A stretch of 64,000 bases of DNA from Halegenticoccus soli. Lineage in GTDB: Archaea > Halobacteriota > Halobacteria > Halobacteriales > Haloferacaceae. How positions within the stretch are numbered: the stretch's first letter is position 1; each line of letters begins with the position of its first letter. The position numbers and the translations under genes were made by a program. Shown here piece after piece: positions 9,075 to 17,680 of this stretch. The stretch lies in NCBI RefSeq assembly GCF_002844195.1, contig NZ_PEND01000001.1:248001-312000 (forward strand). The letters run 5' to 3'. A model generated the notes under the pieces. It saw only the letters and a program-made list of their open reading frames with translations. It did no database searches and had not been told where the DNA came from.

Positions 9075-9258
9075 CGTCCGGCCCCGCCCTCCCGATCCCC
9101 GGTTCGTCGGCGTCTGCGTCTGCGTCGGCGGGGGCACACCGACGCGCGAGGCGGGAGGTGGGACGGCGGAAAAGCGGAAGACCGCGAGCGTGCCAGTGGT
9201 AACCATTATCATCCGCCGTCGCTGACCTTAATCGCGTTCGTCCCCGACCTAGGGTCGA

Positions 9259-10245
9259 ATGACCGCTGCGCTCGAAATACGGGACCTGCGGAAGCGCTAC
9301 GCCGACGTGCAGGCGCTCGACGGGGTTTCGTTGACCGTCCCCGAGGGCTCCTTCTTCGGACTTCTCGGCCCGAACGGGGCGGGCAAGACGACGTTCATCA
9401 ACATCCTCGTCGGCCTCGTCCGGAAGAGCGGCGGCGAGGCCCGGGTGTTCGGCTACGACGTGGAGGACGACTACCAGGAGGCGCGCGACCGGATCGGCCT
9501 CGCGCCGCAGGAGTTCAACGTCGACCGCTTCTTCCCGATCAAGGAGGTGCTGGAGCACAAGGCCGGCTACCACGGCATTCCGGCCGACGAGGCGCGCGAG
9601 CGCGCCGACGAGGTGCTGAAGCAGGTCGGCATCTACGACAAGCGCGACACCCGGTTCGACTGGCTCTCCGGCGGGATGAAGCGTCGGTTCATGCTCGCCC
9701 GCGCGCTCATCACCGACCCCGACCTCCTGATCCTGGACGAGCCGACCGCCGGCGTCGACGTGCAGCTCCGGCGGGACCTGTGGGACCTCATCATCGACCT
9801 CAACGAGGCGGGGACGACGATCCTCCTCACCACCCACTACATCGAGGAGGCCGAGCGGCTCTGCGACGAGGTCGCCATCCTCGACTCCGGGAACGTCGTC
9901 ACGGTGGCGAGCCCCGAGGAGCTGATCGACCGCGGCGCGGACCGGATCGTCGTCCAGCTTCAGGACGCTCCGGCGGGGACGCCAGACCTCCCCTTCGAGG
10001 ACGATCGGGTCGACGCGGTCGAACTCGACGGGAACCGCCTCGTCGTCACCGCGCGGCGCGGCGGACTCGTCGCGCCCGACCTCGTCCGGGCGCTCGACCG
10101 CGCGGGACACGGGATCGTCGACCTGGAGATATCGCGGACCTCGCTGGAGGAGGTGTTCGTCGAGCTGACGCGCACCGAGGACGGGGCGGCGGTCGACGAG
10201 CCGGCCCCCGCGCTCGCGGCGAACGGTGAGGGCGGACGTCGATGA
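9259..10245 (+). CDS. ABC transporter ATP-binding protein (ABC-2 type)
   Basis: The ATPase of a two-component exporter. It has 328 residues with Walker A GPNGAGKTTF (about 37-46), Q-loop (GLAPQEFNV), signature LSGGMKRR, Walker B LLILDEPTAGVD and H-loop TTHYIEEAE. After about residue 225 a C-terminal regulatory extension runs to an Ala/Pro-rich tail. The sequence is closest in style to DrrA/NodI-like exporters of drugs or polysaccharides. It overlaps the permease gene by four bases (ATGA), so the two are translationally coupled. Confidence 0.93.
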   Translation: MTAALEIRDLRKRYADVQALDGVSLTVPEGSFFGLLGPNGAGKTTFINILVGLVRKSGGEARVFGYDVEDDYQEARDRIGLAPQEFNVDRFFPIKEVLEHKAGYHGIPADEARERADEVLKQVGIYDKRDTRFDWLSGGMKRRFMLARALITDPDLLILDEPTAGVDVQLRRDLWDLIIDLNEAGTTILLTTHYIEEAERLCDEVAILDSGNVVTVASPEELIDRGADRIVVQLQDAPAGTPDLPFEDDRVDAVELDGNRLVVTARRGGLVAPDLVRALDRAGHGIVDLEISRTSLEEVFVELTRTEDGAAVDEPAPALAANGEGGRR

Positions 10246-11024
10246 GCGTCGCCTCGAAGCTCCTGCCGGTCGGCTTTTACACCCTCGCCAAGCGGGAGAT
10301 CCTGCGGTACGTCCGCCGGCCGAAGAACACGTTCGTCCCGCCCCTCATCACGAACGTCCTGTACTTCTCGGTGTTCGGCGTCGTCCTCGGAACCCGCGTC
10401 GGGGAGATCGCCGGCGTGCCGTACATCCTTTTCATCCTCCCCGGGCTGGTCGTCCTCGGCGCGATCTCGAACGCCTTCGAGAACGCCTCCTTCTCCATCT
10501 TCCACGGCCGCTGGAACGAGTACATCCACGAGACGCTCACGTCGCCGCTGTCGTACGCGCAGATGGTCTGGGCGTACGTCGCCTCCAGCGCGATCCGCGG
10601 AATCGCCGTCGGCGTCCTCATCTCGGTCATCGGCGCGATCTTCACCACCGTCGGGGTCGAGCGGCCGTTCTACCTCGTCGCGTTCATGCTGGTCATCACC
10701 GTGCTGTTCGCCGGGCTCGGCGTTCTTGGGGGCCTCTGGGCCGAGGACTTCGACGATCTCACCATGATGAACCAGTTCATCCTCCGCCCGCTGGTGTTCT
10801 TCGGCGGGGTCTTCTACTCGCTGGACGACCTGAACTCGGAGCTGTTCTACACCGTCTCGCTGTTCAACCCGATGATCTACATGGTCAACGGCGTCCGCTA
10901 CGGCTTCATCGGCACCGCCGAGGTCGACCCGAACGCCTCGCTCGTCGTCCTGACGGTCCTCGCCGCGGCGGTCGCGGCGCTGGACGTCGCCCTGTTCCGG
11001 CGCGGATACGGGCTCACCGAGTGA
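10242..11024 (+). CDS. ABC-2 type permease
   Basis: The membrane partner of the preceding ATPase. It has 260 residues and six predicted transmembrane helices, with the conserved cytoplasmic segment NAFENASFSIFHGRWNEYIH typical of the DrrB/NodJ family, and FILRPLVFFGGVFYSLDDL in the fourth-fifth helix region. The start ATG lies inside the end of the ATPase gene. The exported substrate is unknown; lipid, drug or glycan export are usual for this family. Confidence 0.92.
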   Translation: MSVASKLLPVGFYTLAKREILRYVRRPKNTFVPPLITNVLYFSVFGVVLGTRVGEIAGVPYILFILPGLVVLGAISNAFENASFSIFHGRWNEYIHETLTSPLSYAQMVWAYVASSAIRGIAVGVLISVIGAIFTTVGVERPFYLVAFMLVITVLFAGLGVLGGLWAEDFDDLTMMNQFILRPLVFFGGVFYSLDDLNSELFYTVSLFNPMIYMVNGVRYGFIGTAEVDPNASLVVLTVLAAAVAALDVALFRRGYGLTE

Positions 11025-11064
11025 GGCGACCCCTCTCCGCGACTGTCTTTTTCGGACACAAGCG

Positions 11065-11625
11065 TCACTCCCGGTCGATCTCGGGTCCGACCCGGGTCGC
11101 CCCGTCGCGGAGCACCCCGAGACCCGGCGCTCCGTCGTGCACCCAGACGCCGAGCGCGACCGCGGCGAGCGCGCACTCGAACAGGAGCGTCGGCGTCGGA
11201 TCCAGCGACAGGAAGAACTCCAGGAAGCTGCGGTCGTACTCGATCCGGTCCGCGGGGACGGCCGGCCACAGCCAGAAGGCCATATCGGCGAAATCACCTC
11301 GGAGCAGCGGGTACAGCGAGTCGCCGACGAGGTGCGAGACGTGCCCGAAGGCGAACGCCGCTCCGGCGGACTCCCGCCCGTACCGACGCCCGAGCCACAC
11401 CGCGGCGACGCCGACGGCGACCGCGAAGAAGGCCGAGTGCGCGAACGAGCGCCCCGTGGGGAGCACGCCGAACGTCCACGACAGCGGCTTGTCGATCAGA
11501 TCGGGGAACTGGCTGCCGACGGCGAGCGCGAGCGCGCAGAGCCCGTCGGGACCGATCCCGGTCCGTCGCCGCGTCCAGAGCGTGTAGAGGAGGTACCCGA
11601 ACGCGACGTGACCCCAGGGGAGCAT
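11065..11625 (-). CDS. DUF457/YdjM-type membrane metal-dependent hydrolase
   Basis: A 186-residue membrane protein. It opens MLPWGHVAFGYLLY and carries the family's scattered His/Asp motifs: QFPDLIDKPLSW, RSFAHSAFF and FGHVSHLVGDSLYP. These lie between four to five hydrophobic helices and could form a metal site facing the membrane. The family (also called LexA-binding, inner membrane-bound hydrolase-like) is poorly characterised; the biochemical reaction is unknown. It is convergent with the ABC permease gene. Confidence 0.82.
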   Translation of the reverse strand: MLPWGHVAFGYLLYTLWTRRRTGIGPDGLCALALAVGSQFPDLIDKPLSWTFGVLPTGRSFAHSAFFAVAVGVAAVWLGRRYGRESAGAAFAFGHVSHLVGDSLYPLLRGDFADMAFWLWPAVPADRIEYDRSFLEFFLSLDPTPTLLFECALAAVALGVWVHDGAPGLGVLRDGATRVGPEIDRE

Positions 11626-11695
11626 CGGCCGGCGGTACGTCCACGCCCGGTAAAGGCGCTTCGCACTCGGGGTGCGGCGTCGGCGCTGCCCTCTC

Positions 11696-11893
11696 TCACC
11701 CGCTCCACTCGCCCTCGATGTCCGACGCGACCTGCGTCCGCCACCGCTCGAACCGCCCCGCGCACGCCGGCCGGTCGTCGATGTGCGCGATGAATCCGGC
11801 GCCGCCGTCTTCCAGCGCCGCGCCGCAGAACGGGCACCGCTCGGGATCGCTCCAGCGCGTTTCTGTCGCTGTCGTTGTCGTCTGGGCGCTCAT
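11696..11893 (-). CDS. Small Cys-pair (zinc ribbon-like) protein (65 aa)
   Basis: A 65-residue protein with ERCPFCGAAL (Cys20-x2-Cys23), a His at 37 in FIAHIDDRPAC and a third Cys at 44. This gives a C-x2-C...H...C set that could bind one zinc. Ends in an acidic tail. Haloarchaea carry many such micro-proteins and most are uncharacterised. The start ATG lies just after an AT-rich stretch (11920-11965) holding the likely promoter. Confidence 0.7.
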   Translation of the reverse strand: MSAQTTTTATETRWSDPERCPFCGAALEDGGAGFIAHIDDRPACAGRFERWRTQVASDIEGEWSG

Positions 11894-12257
11894 GTCGAGT
11901 GGACGTATGGCGAGAGAGGTAATCAATTTTTGGCTTATCGGGCTATTATGTCGAAAATATCCTTGGATACCTCTGACGAATCGGTGTGAATCGGTACGTA
12001 TGAATACACGAGTGGTGCCGTTGCGGCTGACTCCGCCGTCCGCCGCGTGCGTTCCCCGCCCGTCCAGCGGTTCCGGCGATCGGCGGGATGCGGTGCCGCG
12101 ATCGAGCGGCGCGCGGGTCGGTTGAACGGCCCGGTACGGCGGCTGTCGGTGCGGTTCCTCCGTTCGAAGCGCCGCGGCCGAGGCGCTCACAGATATATCA
12201 TCCGGTCGTCGCTTGGCGACGGCATCCGACACAGAGTTAAGTGCCGAACCACCTGGT
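11894..12257. other. Divergent intergenic region before tfb
   Basis: The left part (11920-11970) is AT-rich, with a TATCC-TT-GGATA palindrome near 11959, and fits a promoter for the minus-strand zinc-ribbon gene. A TATA-like AGATATATCA at 12191-12200 is placed for tfb. A 41-codon frame from 12001 has no acidic bias and is not called. Confidence 0.5.
12191..12200 (+). promoter_or_regulatory. TATA-like box for tfb
   Basis: AGATATATCA stands out in a GC-rich setting 58 bases before the preferred tfb start. This would place transcription start near 12222 and leave a leader of some 35 bases. Confidence 0.4.
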
Positions 12258-13229
12258 ATGCAATTGATGACAAATTCGTTTCGTGACCGAGAGCGCGCCC
12301 GCGAAACGGATGCGACGGAGTCCGAAGGCGAGCGCGAGCGGACGTGCCCGGAATGCGGCTCCGACACCCTTGTCAGAAGCGAGGACCTGGGTGAACTCCT
12401 CTGCGACGACTGCGGCCTCGTCATCGAGGAGGAAAGCATCGATCGCGGCCCCGAGTGGCGGGCGTTCAACCAGCAGGAACGAGACAGCAAATCGCGCGTC
12501 GGCGCGCCCGTTACCCAGCGGATGCACGACAAGGGGCTCACGACGACGATCGACTGGAAGAACAAGGACGCCTACGGGCGGTCCATCTCCTCGCAGAAGC
12601 GTAGCCAGATGCAGCGGCTCCGCAAGTGGCAGGAGCGCATCCGCACGAAGGACGCGGGCGAGCGCAACCTCCAGTTCGCGCTCTCGGAGATCGACCGCAT
12701 GGCCTCCGCGCTCGGCGTGCCCCAGTCGGTTCGGGAGGTCGCGTCCGTGATCTACCGCCGCGCGCTCAACGAGGACCTGATCCGCGGGCGCTCGATCGAG
12801 GGCGTCGCCACGAGCGCCCTCTATGCCGCCTGCCGCCAGGAGGGCATCCCGCGCAGCCTCGACGAGGTCGCCGAAGTGTCGCGGGTGCCGCAGAAGGAGA
12901 TCGGCCGGACGTACCGGTACATCTCCCAGGAGCTCGGCCTCGAACTCAAGCCCGTCGACCCCAAGCAGTTCGTCCCCCGCTTCGCCTCGGAACTCGGCAT
13001 GAGCAAGGAAGCGCAGGCGAAGGCGACGGAGATCATCGACGTGTCGGCAGAACAGGGGCTGCTGTCGGGGAAGTCGCCGACGGGGTTCGCGGCCGCGGCG
13101 ATCTACGCGGCGTCGCTCCTCTGCAACGAAAAAAAGACCCAGCGAGAGGTCGCCGACGTCGCGCAAGTCACCGAGGTCACCATCCGCAACAGGTATCAAG
13201 AGCAGATCGAAGCGATGGGGCTGTACTGA
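12258..13229 (+). CDS. tfb: Transcription initiation factor IIB
   Basis: TFB bridges TBP-bound promoter DNA and RNA polymerase. The 323-residue protein has an N-terminal zinc ribbon (CPECGSD...LCDDCG, about 22-45) and the B-reader/linker region ([14 protein letters not shown]). Two cyclin-like repeats follow, the first from about 115 ([17 protein letters not shown]) and the second from about 210, ending in a helix-turn-helix for BRE contact ([20 protein letters not shown]). ATGs at 12258 and 12267 are both possible. Haloarchaea carry several TFB paralogues; this one looks full-length. Which promoter set it serves cannot be read from sequence. Confidence 0.96.
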   Translation: MQLMTNSFRDRERARETDATESEGERERTCPECGSDTLVRSEDLGELLCDDCGLVIEEESIDRGPEWRAFNQQERDSKSRVGAPVTQRMHDKGLTTTIDWKNKDAYGRSISSQKRSQMQRLRKWQERIRTKDAGERNLQFALSEIDRMASALGVPQSVREVASVIYRRALNEDLIRGRSIEGVATSALYAACRQEGIPRSLDEVAEVSRVPQKEIGRTYRYISQELGLELKPVDPKQFVPRFASELGMSKEAQAKATEIIDVSAEQGLLSGKSPTGFAAAAIYAASLLCNEKKTQREVADVAQVTEVTIRNRYQEQIEAMGLY

Positions 13230-13270
13230 CGGCGCGGGGGCGGTCGTCTTCCGGACGTGTCCGGACGACG

Positions 13271-13336
13271 GACAGTCGACCGAATCGATGCTGACAGTCC
13301 ACAGAACCGACGCTGACAGTCCGCAGAACCGACGCG
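13271..13336. repeat. Three tandem 22-bp repeats before the MmgE/PrpD gene
   Basis: Three adjoining imperfect copies of a 22-base unit start GACAGTC at 13271, 13293 and 13315. The second and third differ by only two bases (GACAGTCCACAGAACCGACG against GACAGTCCGCAGAACCGACG); the first is more diverged. They lie between tfb and the start at 13375, so they are placed as upstream activator or operator sites; 22 bases is two helical turns. The repeats are seen; the function is inferred. Confidence 0.75.
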
Positions 13337-13374
13337 ACCGCACTGTTTTGGCCGTCGGCGCGGATCGTTCGGGT

Positions 13375-14730
13375 ATGACAACGACGGCCGAACTGGCGGC
13401 GTTCGTCACCGAAACCGGGTTCGACGACCTCTCGGAGGGGGTGGTCGAGGAGACGAAAAAGCGCGTCCTCGACTCCGTCGGCATCGCGCTCGGCGCCGTC
13501 GAGGCGGAGGCGACCGAGGCCGTCCTCGCGACGGCGCGGGAGGCGAGTCCGGGCGGCGGCGACTGTCGGCTCTGGGCGACGGACCGGTTCGCCTCGCCGC
13601 CGCAGGCGGCGATGTACAACACGTCGCTGACCCGGTACCTCGACTTCATGGACTCGTTTCTCGCCCCCGGCGAGACGCCGCACCCGAGCGACAACATCGG
13701 CGCGGCGGTCGCCTGCGCCGAGTACACCGAAGCCTCCGGGAAGGACCTGCTGACCGGCATCGCCGTGGCCTACGAGGTCCAGGGCGAGCTCGCGTGGAAC
13801 GCGCCAGTCCGCGACAAGGGGTGGGACCACGTCACCCACACGGTCATCTCGGCGGCGTGCGCGGCGTCGAAGCTGCTGGGACTCGACTACGAGCAGACGC
13901 GGAACGCCATCGGCATCGCCGGGACGGCGCACAACGCCCTCCGCGTGACGCGGACCGAAGGGATCAACATGTGGAAGGGAATCGCCTCGGCCAACGCCGC
14001 CCGCAACGCCGTCTACGCCGCCCTGCTCGCCGAGAACGGCGTGGAAGGCCCGGTGAACCTCTTCGAGGGGCGGAAGGGCTGGAAGCAGGTGATCTCGGGG
14101 GACTTCGAGGTGGATCTCGATCCCGGCTGTACGCGCCTGTTCGACGTGATGACGAAGCGGTACGTCGCCGAGACGTACGCCCAGTCGGCCGTCGAGGGCA
14201 TCATCGAGGTCGCGGAGCGCGAGGGGATCGACCCGCGCGAGGTCGAGGAGATCCGCCTGCGGACGTTCGCGGGCGCGAAACTCATCATCGGCGGCGGCGA
14301 GGGGAGCCGCTACGTCGTCGAAACGAAGGCGCAGGCCGACCACTCGCTGCCGTACATGCTGGCGGTCGCGCTCATCGACAAGGAGCTCACGGACGACGCC
14401 TACGATCCCGAGCGCATCAGCCTCGAAGACGTGCAGGACCTGCTGCAGACCGTCGAGGTCGAGGAGGACCCCGAGCTCACGGAGCGGTTCGAGGCGGGCG
14501 AGATGCCCGCTGTCGTCGACATCGAACTGTCGGACGGCACCGTCCACCACGTCGAAAAAGACCAGTTCAAGGGCCACCCGAACGACCCGATGGACTGGCC
14601 CGACATCGAGGACAAGTTCCGGACGCTGGCCGCGCCGATCTACGGAGAGTCCCGGCAGGACGACCTGATCGAGGTCATCCGATCGCTCGAAGGGCGCGAC
14701 ACCGTCGACCTCGTGGCGCTGCTCGACTGA
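13375..14730 (+). CDS. MmgE/PrpD family protein
   Basis: A 451-residue member of the MmgE/PrpD family, which includes 2-methylcitrate dehydratase and cis-aconitate decarboxylase. The N-terminal helical domain has the typical LDSVGIALGAVEAEAT segment, RYLDFMDSF (the family's N-D-x-x-D region, here LDFMD) and PSDNIGAAVACAEY. The C-terminal lid domain follows about residue 265 (KRYVAETYAQSAVEGI). Methylcitrate-cycle partners (prpB, prpC) are not adjacent, so calling it PrpD itself would go too far. The start ATG follows a set of 22-bp repeats. Confidence 0.87.
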   Translation: MTTTAELAAFVTETGFDDLSEGVVEETKKRVLDSVGIALGAVEAEATEAVLATAREASPGGGDCRLWATDRFASPPQAAMYNTSLTRYLDFMDSFLAPGETPHPSDNIGAAVACAEYTEASGKDLLTGIAVAYEVQGELAWNAPVRDKGWDHVTHTVISAACAASKLLGLDYEQTRNAIGIAGTAHNALRVTRTEGINMWKGIASANAARNAVYAALLAENGVEGPVNLFEGRKGWKQVISGDFEVDLDPGCTRLFDVMTKRYVAETYAQSAVEGIIEVAEREGIDPREVEEIRLRTFAGAKLIIGGGEGSRYVVETKAQADHSLPYMLAVALIDKELTDDAYDPERISLEDVQDLLQTVEVEEDPELTERFEAGEMPAVVDIELSDGTVHHVEKDQFKGHPNDPMDWPDIEDKFRTLAAPIYGESRQDDLIEVIRSLEGRDTVDLVALLD

Positions 14731-14862
14731 CCGACCGTCGCGGCGGCGGTCGTCTCGGCGGCGGTCGTCGCAGCGGGGTGGTCGCAGCGGCGATCACCGG
14801 CCGAGGGCCGTCGGCCGACGCGGAGATACAAGTACTTTAGTCCGTCTCTCGAACGCGCGGCC

Positions 14863-15375
14863 ATGGTGAAGCAGGTCACCGTGACGAGCGTCTACGCGGG
14901 CTTTCTCATCAGCGTTCTCGGCGCGGTCGCGTGGCTCACCGGACGGGCGTTCATCTTCCCGAGCCTGGGTCCGTCGGCCTACCTCCTCGCGTCGGTCCGA
15001 CGCGGCGAGATCATCTCGGCGCGGTACTTCCTCGGCGGACACGCCATCGGCGTGGTCGCCGGCCTCCTGGCGTACAACGTCTTCGCTCCGGGACTCGCCA
15101 TCACGGGGGCGGCTCCGTCCCTCTCGCCCGACCAGCTTCGCCTCGTCGGGAGCGCCGTGACCTCGGTCGCGCTCACGACCGCGGGGATGGCGTGGACGGA
15201 CGCCGTCCACCCGCCGGCCTGCGCGACGACGCTCATCGTCTCGCTCGGCCTCCTCCCGTCGCCGATCGACGGGATCATCATCCTGGTCTCGGTGGCGATC
15301 CTCTTTGCGATCCACGTCGCCGTGACGCGCTACGTCGCGCCGACGCTCGTCCCCGAGACGTACCCGTGGTCGTGA
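14863..15375 (+). CDS. HPP family membrane protein
   Basis: A 170-residue integral membrane protein with four to five helices and both hallmarks of the HPP family: FIFPSLGPSAYLL (about 30-42) and the name-giving DAVHPPACATTLIVSLG (about 113-129). Plant and cyanobacterial HPP proteins have been linked to nitrite transport; the archaeal role is not established. It sits between the MmgE/PrpD gene and comA on the same strand with gaps of about 95-130 bases. Confidence 0.86.
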   Translation: MVKQVTVTSVYAGFLISVLGAVAWLTGRAFIFPSLGPSAYLLASVRRGEIISARYFLGGHAIGVVAGLLAYNVFAPGLAITGAAPSLSPDQLRLVGSAVTSVALTTAGMAWTDAVHPPACATTLIVSLGLLPSPIDGIIILVSVAILFAIHVAVTRYVAPTLVPETYPWS

Positions 15376-15470
15376 GCTCCGTCCGGTCTCCCTGAAAGTC
15401 CCCCGCAGGCTACTCTCGCGTGTCACTGACGAATCACTAAGTGCGTCGCGGGCGAACGTCCGACCGAACC

Positions 15471-16295
15471 ATGACCGAGCGAGCATTCGACTTTCTGCGC
15501 GTCAACGAACGCGGCGAGAAGCCCCGGGAGAAGGGAATCACGGAGATACGCGGGCCGTACTACGACCCGATGGGACCGCGCGAGCTGCGCGACATCCTGG
15601 AGACGATGGGTCGGTACGTCGACATCTACAAGTTCTCGGGCGGGTCGTTCGCCCTGATGGACCGCGAGGTGGTCGAGGAACTCATCGGCATCTGCCACGA
15701 TCACGACGTGCAGGTGTCGACCGGCGGGTTCATAGAGCACGTCCTGATCGCGGACCACGACAAGGTCGACGACTACATACAGGAGTCGAAGGAGCTCGGC
15801 TTCGACATCGTCGAGATTTCGAGCGGATTTCTCGCGATCGACACCGAGGATCTCGTCGCGCTGACGGAGCAGGTGACGGAGGCGGGTCTGAAGGCGAAGC
15901 CGGAGATCAACGTCCAGTTCGGCGCGGGCGGGGCGTCGAGCGTCGAGGAGCTCGAAAGCGAGGCCGCGATCGATCCCGGGAGCGCCATCGAGGAGGCGAG
16001 GCGGCACCTCGACGCCGGGGCCTACAAGATCATGGTCGAGTCGGAGGGGATCACGGAGCGCGTCCGCGAGTGGCGGACGGACGTCGCCTTCGAGATCGCC
16101 AACGAGGTCGGCGTCGAAAACTGCGTCTTCGAGGCGGCCGACCCGGAGGTGTTCGAGTGGTACATCAAGAACTTCGGCCCGAAGGTGAACCTGTTCGTCG
16201 ACAACTCCCAGATCGTCGAACTGGAGTGCATGCGGTCGGGGCTGTGGGGGAAGAAGAGCTCCTGGGGCCGGATCACGAGCTACAGCCGCGAGTAG
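15471..16295 (+). CDS. comA: Phosphosulfolactate synthase
   Basis: ComA joins sulfite to phosphoenolpyruvate to give phosphosulfolactate, first step of one coenzyme M route and of sulfolactate synthesis. The 274-residue TIM-barrel protein shows the family blocks REKGITEIRGPYY, DIYKFSGGSFAL, STGGFIEHVL, FDIVEISSGF and AGAYKIMVESEGI, and LFVDNSQIVELECMRSG near the C-terminus. The start at 15471 follows an A-rich short leader. Coenzyme M is not expected in a non-methanogen, and no comB, comC or comDE partner is visible here. The physiological product may instead be sulfolactate or another sulfonate (inference). Confidence 0.9.
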   Translation: MTERAFDFLRVNERGEKPREKGITEIRGPYYDPMGPRELRDILETMGRYVDIYKFSGGSFALMDREVVEELIGICHDHDVQVSTGGFIEHVLIADHDKVDDYIQESKELGFDIVEISSGFLAIDTEDLVALTEQVTEAGLKAKPEINVQFGAGGASSVEELESEAAIDPGSAIEEARRHLDAGAYKIMVESEGITERVREWRTDVAFEIANEVGVENCVFEAADPEVFEWYIKNFGPKVNLFVDNSQIVELECMRSGLWGKKSSWGRITSYSRE

Positions 16296-16305
16296 CCCTC
16301 CCCGC

Positions 16306-16647
16306 CTACCGTTCGTCTCGCGCCCGCTCGGTTCGCGTCTGCTGTCGCCACCAGCGGAGCCACTGGACGAGCGGTCGCGTCCACTCCTCGACGCGAACGC
16401 GCACGGTCCCGTCGAGCCGCCAGTTCGCGCTCGCCGCCTCTTCCCCCATCCCCATCGGCACGTCGACCCGCACGTCCTCGAACGTGCACTCGACGACCTC
16501 CGGCCGCCGCTCCATCGTGACGATGATCTCCTCGAACGCGTCGAGCCACGAGTCGGCAGCGGGCGGCGGCCCCCCGGTCGGTTCGTCTCCCCAGCTTTCC
16601 GTGTCTGGCGTCCCCATCTCGTCCGAACGAACACGGCTCACGGACAT
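16306..16647 (-). CDS. Hypothetical protein (113 aa)
   Basis: A 113-residue acidic protein, convergent with comA with only 10 bases between stops. The central part forms a strand-rich block (VVECTFEDVRVDVPMGMGEE, then ANWRLDGTVRVRVE), followed by a Trp-rich helix (RPLVQWLRWWRQQ). There is one cysteine and no membrane helix long enough to call. Family not recognised. M11 is a possible shorter start. Confidence 0.6.
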   Translation of the reverse strand: MSVSRVRSDEMGTPDTESWGDEPTGGPPPAADSWLDAFEEIIVTMERRPEVVECTFEDVRVDVPMGMGEEAASANWRLDGTVRVRVEEWTRPLVQWLRWWRQQTRTERARDER

Positions 16648-16773
16648 ATTCTTTGGCCGTCGGCGGCCGCGGGGACACGTCGGCGCGGCCGACGCGCTCG
16701 TCGACCCCGCGACGGTCGCGCGAGACGAGTCCTCGCCGCGTCGCGCGCGAGCGCGCCGGTCCGACCGGGGTCG

Positions 16774-17091
16774 CTACGCCGCGGTCGTCTGGAGACCGAC
16801 GATTCCGGCGACGATGACGGCGATGCACAGGAGGCGGACGGGATCGCCCGGCTCGTCGAACAGCACGATGCCGAGCGACGCGGTCCCCACCGCGCCGATG
16901 CCCGTCCAGACCGCGTACGCGGTGCCGACCGGGAGCGTCTCCACGGCGCGCGCGAGCAGCACCATGCTGAGGACGAGCGCGACGACGGTCGCGACGGTCG
17001 CGGGGACGTTCTCGAACCCGTCCGCGTACTTCAAACCGATGGCCCACGCGATTTCGAACAGTCCAGCGACGAAGAGGGTGCCCCAGGACAT
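16774..17091 (-). CDS. SMR family exporter, Gdx/SugE-like
   Basis: A 105-residue four-helix protein of the small multidrug resistance family. The first helix FEIAWAIGLKYADGF carries the essential membrane glutamate (Glu13) and the W-x3-GLKY-x2-GF motif. That motif and PVGTAYAVWTGIGAVG in the third helix mark the guanidinium exporter (Gdx, formerly SugE) branch rather than the EmrE branch. It should work as an antiparallel dimer exchanging cations for protons. No partner SMR gene adjoins it. Substrate by homology only; a quaternary-ammonium role remains possible. Confidence 0.87.
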   Translation of the reverse strand: MSWGTLFVAGLFEIAWAIGLKYADGFENVPATVATVVALVLSMVLLARAVETLPVGTAYAVWTGIGAVGTASLGIVLFDEPGDPVRLLCIAVIVAGIVGLQTTAA

Positions 17092-17249
17092 GGCCGCTCC
17101 TCGGGATCGGTTCGGATGGCGGTTGCGGTTTCCGTCCGCCGCGAAACCGGATTCGCGCGCGGCTCTCGGAGCGGGTAGCCCGGAACGAAGAAGGCGCATC
17201 GTCGGGGGCGTTCGCGGTCGAACTCCTCCCGGTGGGTGGTTCGATACAG

Positions 17250-17417
17250 CTAGTACAGCTGGACGACGGGCGACCCGCACTCCTCGCAGACGGCGGCGCG
17301 GTTGTCCTTGTACGTCCCGATCTCGACGGTCCCGCCGTCGCAGTACTCGCACTCGCGCCCGTCTACGGCCTCCAGCAGCGCCTCGCGTCCGTCCTCCGCC
17401 TGCTCGATAACGCTCAT
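17250..17417 (-). CDS. Small double Cys-pair zinc protein (55 aa)
   Basis: A 55-residue protein with CEYCDGG (Cys24, Cys27) and CEECGSP (Cys45, Cys48), a classic zinc ribbon, ending PVVQLY. The N-terminal half is an acidic helix (MSVIEQAEDGREALLEAV). It resembles known haloarchaeal zinc-finger micro-proteins, possibly the HVO_A0556-like group; I state that from memory and not from a comparison. It is divergent from the MFS gene across a 263-base region with AT-rich promoter sequence at 17440-17480. Confidence 0.75.
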   Translation of the reverse strand: MSVIEQAEDGREALLEAVDGRECEYCDGGTVEIGTYKDNRAAVCEECGSPVVQLY

Positions 17418-17680
17418 CGGGAGTGGGTTGTTTCCACCGCGGGATAAAAATTTCTATAAGAAAGGGTAGAATTATTCTGCCAGAGGGGTTCGGTAAACCG
17501 CGGCACGGTTCGGGGACGAACGGCGCGTCGATCCGGACGCGCCGCCGACGGCACCGGCACCGCACGAACTTCCGCGATAGCGGGATATTTGCGCTCCCGG
17601 TTCCTACCGGCGCTGTTGCGAATGAGGAAAGACGTCCACCGCGCGGATCGACAGTCGACGACGGGGGTCGCGATCCGACG

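Noticed and set aside
12001-12125. 41-codon frame upstream of tfb
   Set aside because: Pro/Arg/Ser-rich translation, no start signal, and it lies before the likely tfb promoter.
17423-17680. 86-residue N-terminal extension of the MFS transporter
   Set aside because: It would begin in the AT-rich divergent promoter, is basic and unstructured, and precedes the normal first helix of the family.
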